64,000 bases of DNA from Branchiostoma floridae. Its lineage: Eukaryota > Chordata > Leptocardii > Amphioxiformes > Branchiostomatidae. The stretch covers positions 18,352,432 to 18,416,431 of the forward strand of contig NC_049985.1 in assembly GCF_000003815.2 (NCBI RefSeq). The letters run 5' to 3'. This document shows positions 58,836-64,000 of the stretch, piece by piece. The stretch's first letter is position 1, and every line of letters starts with the position of its first letter. The position numbers and the translations under genes are program-made. The notes beneath the pieces are model-generated. The model saw nothing but the letters and a program-made list of their open reading frames with translations, had not been told where the DNA came from and searched no databases.

Positions 58836-59455
58836 CAGAGCATCACGCACCTCGGGCCTGTGGTGTCTGGGGAAGGGACAGAGGAGGCAAAGCATCACGC
58901 ACCTCGGGCCTGTGGTGTCTGGGGAAGGGACAGAGGAGGCAAAGCATCACGCACCTCGGGCCTGTGGTGTCTGGGGGAAGGGGGACAAAGCATCACGCAC
59001 CTCGGGCCTGTGGTGTCTGGGGGAAGGGACAGAGGAGGCAAAGCATCACGCACCTCGGGCCTGTGGTGTCTGGGGGAAGGGGGACAAAGCATCACGCACC
59101 TCGGGCCTGTGGTGTCTGGGGGAAGGGACAGAGGAGGCAAAGCATCACGCACCTCGGGCCTGTGGTGTCTGGGGGAAGGGACAGAGGGGACAAAGCATCA
59201 CGCACCTCGGGCCTGTGGTGTCTGGGGGAAGGGGGCAAAGCATCACGCACCTCGGGCCTGTGGTGTCTGGGGGAAGGGACAGAGGGGACAAAGCATCACG
59301 CACCTCGGGCCTGTGGTGTCTGGGGGAGGGACAGAGGGGACAAAGCATCACGCACCTCGGGCCTGTGGTGTCTGGGGGGAGGGACAGAGGAGGCAAAGCA
59401 TCACGCACCTCGGGCCTGTGGAGTCTGGGGGAAGGGACAGAGGACAAAGCCTCAA
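58836..59455. repeat. Minisatellite of about 52 bp, twelve copies
   Basis: GCATCACGCACCTCGGGCCT, GTGGTGTCTGGGGGAAGGGA, CAGAGG(A/G)G(G/A)CAAA. Full units of 52-53 bp alternate with shorter ones of about 45 bp in which ACAGAGGAG is missing. The array lies in the intron before the WW exon. Long open frames (up to 266 codons, in several frames) arise because the unit lacks stops. Confidence 0.96.
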
Positions 59456-62400
59456 AGGTTTTATAGTAACGGGAAAACTAAAAGGTTCTGTCCTAGTAGC
59501 AGGGTTGTCTCCAGGACCCGCCCCTCTGACCCAGGATGGGAAGTTGCTTGTTGGGACGGAAAGAAATATTACCCCATCCGTCCTAAAATCTGAACTTCAT
59601 GGCATGAAATTTGAAAATCTGGGGGAAGGGACAGAGGAGACATTCAGGATAAAGCCTTGAAGCTATGGGAGCAACTAGCCTTGAGTCCTGCCTAATGTTC
59701 ATTTTACTTCCACTGACGAAGGTCAAATGGGGGAAAATGAAAGGTTTTGTCTTAGCATGATGACTGTTCAAAACAATGAGTGGGATGGGGGAAAAGGGTG
59801 AAACTGAACGATTCGGGTCTTTTTGGTAGTTTCAATTGCTATAAACATTGAAAGGTTTTAGGTTTACCAGCTGAGGTAAGAATGTGAACTTCGTTGTTTA
59901 GAAGAAGTCTCCAATATCCTACAACTAGTAGGAGCTACCAGTCCGATGACACTATCTGCAGCACCTTGGTAGTTTCACTATGTTCTATGAGACTGACTGA
60001 CAGTATAGCAGTAGTTTAGTAGTATCAGTTTCATGGAAGGACTTCAGAATCTGTGCCAAGTTTTCTATGTTGGGCAGTGGAAACTACAGATGAAACCGGA
60101 AGGGTTTCAGGACCTTGTACACCTTCTGGAAACTCCTCTCAGTAATTTCAGTAGCCATGACTGGTTTCACTGAAGGGTGCTAAGCAACCACCTACATTTG
60201 TATACAGATGGAACCTGGAAACTCTTTTTGCAAGAGTGGCCAAGCAATTATGTAACATAAAAGATATCTCCTATATTTCCCAGGGCTATATTGGGCATTT
60301 AATTATTCAACATGAACTGCCAATCTTGTGTTGAAGTTCATACTTTTAACATTCCACATGTTTTTTTACTTTCCCTGCATCATTTTAAGTGACTGTGCAG
60401 GCAGGTTGTCTGTCTTGGGTCCATACTTTGCCTAAAAAATTGTTTCTGGGATATATTTTTAAGCCTACAGTACTGTTAATATCAAAATCATTTTAATTTT
60501 GAAGTAAGTAATATCTATCCAATTTACATAATGTGAGTTATAGCTGGCTGCTGCAGGCTGCATGCGATGTTTTTCCATAATTTTCCATAACCAAGAAAGC
60601 AGAAGAAGGGGAGGGAGAATAGTTGACTATACATTTGTATTCACTCCCTAAAAACTCTGTGCTTTCCCCTCAGACTGTACTTAAAGTTTTACATATTTTT
60701 CAAGTCCAAGAACAGATCTTTGGGCAAGACTTCAAGCACTGCGCAGGCACGTTGTCACTCTTGGGTCGATACTGCCTCCGTTTGGGAAACTAGGTCACGT
60801 CTTATCGGGGATATGACTGTGTCGGCTTTGGACTGATACAGCAGCATGACGAAAGGTTATCCTCCTGGAAATTACTGGGTGAAATGTCGCCGGGATTCCC
60901 AACACGGTCGCCGGGATTCCCGACACGGTCCAGCACTCTCGGCATGCCGAGATACAAAATCCTGATGGATGTCCAATCTGAGATGTGCCGAGGGTGAGAT
61001 TCTTTTGTGGAGAAAACTTTGCTGAGTTACAGGCAAACTATTCTTAGATGTGAAAGTTTTATGTCTATGTATAAGGCCAAAACAATTCAACTCATTGTTT
61101 TGCAGACTTTTTATGTACAAGTGTAGCAAAGTGACATCATGAAAACAGAGAGCTAGGTGGAGAACTTGAATCTGACTATATCTACTCCCTGAAACTGTGA
61201 GTACCATTGGTACAGACTTTCCCTCAGAGACCATTTTCATTGTTGATGTTCCAATCTAGCATTATATTTTAAAAGCTGCCAAAAAAATTAATTGCTGTGA
61301 ACTGAAGTTAACCAGAAAGCACTGTGAGGTTCTACATTTTTCCCAAAAGGTGTCTTTTTACCTTTCACTAGATGAACAGTGTACATACATATATGCACGT
61401 ACAGATCTATACTGATAATCTTGATATTGATTATGTTTAAGCGTACTGAAAGATACAATTTGGACCACCAGGAAAATTTAAGCACTAGATTAAAAAAGGT
61501 TTGAGCAGAGACAAAGATATCAGATTCAAAAAGCACATCTTGCAAATGACTTGGACTGGGTATTGAAAGCTCAACTGTCAAAATCACAATCATGACATAT
61601 ATCCATGACACATCGTCTTGTACACATTGTTGTACATGTTACATTAACATCATAACTACAGACCTTTACGCACACACTGAGTCAAACTCACATAACGTGG
61701 GGGCACAAACGGCAGCTTCGGTGTCTGATGTGCGCTACAGTGCGTCATTTCTCAGCTTTTATCACCCTCCAAAGGCAGCTATAACTTCCTTAATCAATTA
61801 AAAAGCTTTTTGCACCTCTAAAATCTAAGGCACTTCTCTCCATCTCCTGATAAATAATGCATGGAAGTGGGACAAGTTTGGGAACTCGGATCCAGGATAT
61901 ACTCTGAGTTTCACGGACACCAAAATGGTGGCGATCCTACTTGATATACGGATGATCCAAAAACGTCGCCGAAAAAAGAAGTCCTGAATTACGGCATCAA
62001 CTATTGACACCAGGCCCGGCTACTAATTATGACGGGATGAAGAAACCTGGACTGAAGGGGAAATTAAATGAGTGGTCAGTGAACAGGGCACTTCTGTTTC
62101 CCATTTAATTTTGCTGCAGCATTTGAGTAGGTAATGCTACTGACCCGTCAGTGGTCAGTTTGTGAAGTAGCCATGGGGCCTTGTCAATATAATCTGTTGG
62201 TTCTGATATCAAAACAAATGATGCTAAACTGGGAGACCAACATAAAAATTACATCAAATCTTATTTCTCAGGAAATAAAATGGCCTACTGGCTCAGCCTT
62301 AAAAAGTCTCAAGCTAAGATGTTCCACCATTTAAATTTGAGGGAAAAGCCTGTACCCAAATGGTACATTTTCAGACAGTAAAAACAGTCACATAATTTAT

Positions 62401-63140
62401 ACATATTGCTCAAAGCCTTTTGGTTCTGTCTTGACCGCTTGCTGAGTTTTTACTTCAAAACAACAGAAACCAAAGAAATAATTTTGCCTGGCCCGGGGTT
62501 AAACAGTCTCCGGCCAATCCGTTTCACCAATCTAGGCCAGGTCAGTCCCCTGGGCCCCATCAGCCCTAGCACTGACAGGGCTATCAGGTCTGCTGAAGTA
62601 TTGTGCCGTCCACCGCCCCGCTGGGACACCCGCCGTTACCCGGATTTTAATCATCACACGGCTGGGACTGAAACCTGACACCAGCCAACGCTGATCCGAG
62701 ACCTTCCCGGGATTGCTTTACGTAAAGTTTGATATTTGATACTCAGGCCACACCAGTTTGATTTGATGGTTCTCGGTTTTTCAAAGATAATGATGATCTG
62801 ACTGGACAATCAACTGTTTGAGGAATGTCTGTACCTACGTACATGTAGTATCTGGAAGTGGATGTAGTCAGCTTCAAAATTACCTCACAGCGCTATGATT
62901 TCATCTTGACGATTGATGAATTTTTTTACTTCAGAATGTCGGAGAACCATGGAAGTACTTTAGAGTGGCCTGAACTTATCCTAACTATAAGCTAGAAAAA
63001 TGCATGTAACTTACCTGTTCAGCTTTGGTAACAACACTTCTTGTAATGTAGGGATGGAAAATCTTAAGCTACATTTTCAAACCAAGTCGTCTCAAACAGT
63101 TGCTCAGAAAACTTTATAGATACATGTAATGGTAGCGATC
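59456..63140. other. Intron sequence, scattered repeat fragments only
   Basis: It holds pieces of the dispersed TTTTCCTC / TTTGAGGGA family (about 61110-61260, 62335-62400, 62815-62935), a doubled GTCGCCGGGATTCCCRACAC near 60890, and a GC-rich stretch at 62490-62690 of unknown nature. No exon was recognised. Confidence 0.5.
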
Positions 63141-63261
63141 AGATGTTTCCGGTAATACCCACTACCTTTCGTAAATGATTGACGAAAGGTTGTAGATGCT
63201 ACGTAACAGACAAAAGACGGCATATGCTACCCAAAATGTCTGACCGTTTCAAAAACCTATA

Positions 63262-63467
63262 TTCTGTAAATGCGAAACTTTCGCGGTGGTTTAATGTTCA
63301 CGGTTTTCTCGGTGGCCACTTTACCGCGGACTTAAAACCACGGCGAACATTTTTCCACTGCAATAAGAGACTACAGTGCATGGTGCTACCGCGAACTTAA
63401 AACCATCGCGAAAAGTCCTTTTTCTGCCGCAAAATAAATTCCAGCAAACTCAATTGCATTTACAGTA
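63262..63467. mobile_element. Second CTGTAAATGC MITE, opposite orientation
   Basis: It begins TTCTGTAAATGCG and ends GCATTTACAGTA. It aligns along its length with the reverse complement of the element at 50967-51177 (shared blocks TTCGCGGTGGTTTAATGTTC, CTACCGCGAACTTAAAACCA and AAGTCCTTTTTCT), with a mutated left TA. It lies about 65 bp downstream of the duplicated donor of the acidic exon. Confidence 0.85.
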
Positions 63468-63530
63468 GTTTCTTGGGAATCTTGTTACCTGGATGTCTTA
63501 GACTTTCATAGACGTATCAAGTCGTCTTAC

Positions 63531-63644
63531 CTCTCATAACCCTTCAGTTCCACATCTTCATCCTCCACTTCATTATCAGTCTCATCCTCCACCTCTGTAT
63601 CATCATCATCATCATCATCGTCATCATCATCATCATCATCTTAC
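63531..63644 (-). repeat. Tandem copy of the acidic exon's 3' end and donor
   Basis: A 114-bp unit repeats the end of the preceding exon: a GAT run, TEVEDETDNEVEDEDVEL, then KGYER and a GTAAG donor. The true exon has EGYER at the same place. In the exon frame the first donor reads AGG TAA, so reading through into the copy stops at once. Use of the distal donor would therefore truncate the protein unless an acceptor inside the copy is used. The GAT run differs in length and contains one GAC. Confidence 0.9.
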
Positions 63645-63927
63645 CTCTCATAACCCTCCAGTTCCACATCTTCATCCTCCACTTCATTATCAGTCTCATC
63701 CTCCACCTCTGTATCATCATCATCATCATCATCATCCTCGTCGACTGAAGGTGTCGGCTGGTGGTCTGCCTCCGGGGAGCTGAACATCCCGTCGTAGCCC
63801 TCATCGCTGATGGACCGGGGCACGGGCAGGTCCCTGGGGCGCTCGGGAAGGTCCCGTGGGCGCTCTAACCTGTCTGCCTCCACCTTCGTCTTCGCGCTGG
63901 TGGCGTAAAGGTCCTCCGTAACTGGAG
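63645..63927 (-). CDS. APBB: APBB exon: acidic N-terminal region
   Basis: This exon encodes about 94 residues, with TEDLYATSAK near the start, a doubled RPRDLP motif, a SISDEGYDGMF segment, a run of eight Asp, and a Glu/Asp-rich tail ending EGYER. The acceptor is CCCCAG at 63928-63929, or alternatively CCAG six bases further in (start 63921); both keep the same frame. The donor is GAGAG|GTAAG. The exon ends with AG, which pairs with the G that opens the WW exon to make Arg. Acidic low-complexity sequence before a WW domain is typical of the Fe65 N-terminus. A second, partly duplicated copy of the Asp run, acidic tail and donor follows directly (63531-63644). Assignment rests mainly on phase and order, since this region is poorly conserved in the family. 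Confidence 0.82.
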
Positions 63928-64000
63928 CTGGGGGTATCAGGTTACAATGTTAGGTACACAATAAAGAAACAAGACAATAAACAGGTCCTCTGTAAGGAGA

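Larger units (their letters stand above)
7386..63927 (-). other. APBB: APBB (Fe65)-family adaptor gene, internal part, eight exons
   Basis: Eight minus-strand exons join in phase into one reading frame of about 380 residues: acidic region, WW domain, linker, first PTB domain and the start of the inter-PTB linker. This order is that of the APBB1/2/3 (Fe65) adaptors, which in other animals link the APP tail, LRP1 and nuclear partners. Junction phases agree throughout: AG|G (Arg) between the first two exons, 0 next, AG|A (Arg), 0, 0, AG|G (Arg), 0. Introns are about 6.7, 0.5, 5.9, 0.6, 0.4, 4.6 and 36.7 kb. The first placed exon begins inside a codon and the last ends one base into a codon, so the gene continues beyond both ends of the window. 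The PTB2 domain was not found here. Which vertebrate paralogue is closest cannot be decided; a single pre-duplication orthologue is likely in a lancelet. Confidence 0.93.

Noticed and set aside
58798-59660. Overlapping plus-strand ORFs of 209-266 codons
   Set aside because: They consist of the tandem minisatellite of about 52 bp read in all three frames (CLGEGTEE, SITHLGPVV, HHAPRACG repeats). Several frames are open at once, which is a repeat property and not coding.
63544-63804. Met-rich minus-strand ORF
   Set aside because: It is another frame of the GAT runs. The phase-consistent frame gives the acidic Asp/Glu sequence joined to the WW exon.

Overview
The window is animal nuclear DNA, most likely from a cephalochordate (amphioxus, Branchiostoma). 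The coding signal is sparse and split into short exons with GT/AG borders. About nine tenths of the sequence is intronic or repetitive, with many local tandem duplications, LINE 3' ends, TIR elements and minisatellites. The genus is an inference from the single APBB-type gene and from dispersed repeats that look lancelet-like to me. No prokaryotic feature is present.

One protein-coding gene is recognised. It lies on the minus strand and belongs to the APBB (Fe65) adaptor family. Eight consecutive exons can be placed and their codon phases join without conflict: 63927-63645 (acidic N-terminal region), 56990-56762 (WW domain), 56263-56169 and 50232-50169 (linker), 49592-49446, 49076-48949 and 44331-44217 (first PTB domain), and 7473-7386 (tail of PTB1 and linker). 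Together they give about 380 residues. The 5' exons lie beyond 64000. The PTB2 exons that family members carry were not found and should lie before position 1. Family members use the WW domain for proline-rich partners, PTB1 for LRP1, TFCP2 or KAT5, and PTB2 for the APP tail; that is family knowledge and not visible here.

Layout: 1-7385 is intron 3' of the last exon, with decayed tandem arrays and a GT tract. 7474-44216 is one 36.7 kb intron. It holds tandem arrays, a 1.2 kb TIR element inserted at TTAA (10606-11787), a 43-bp minisatellite, a small TIR element (14797-15137) abutting a 5.8 kb element with related ends (15138-20900) that carries a 122-bp satellite, several LINE tails, and a 60-bp array next to inverted copies of its own motif (39362-40650). 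44217-63927 holds the other seven exons with shorter introns.

The most unusual pattern is that six of the eight exons (all but 50232-50169 and 7473-7386) have partial copies of their own edges in the adjoining intron, often including the splice site. The WW exon has an in-frame 120-bp repeat that ends in a second intact donor. The 56 kb exon has six extra copies of its donor. The first PTB1 exon is preceded by four copies of its acceptor, which make up most of that intron. The same window has many local duplications outside genes, so this may be a general duplication tendency that exons make visible, but it creates many possible alternative splice sites.

Four runs of N (15459-16000, 18238-18337, 19643-19898, 52182-52281) are assembly gaps.
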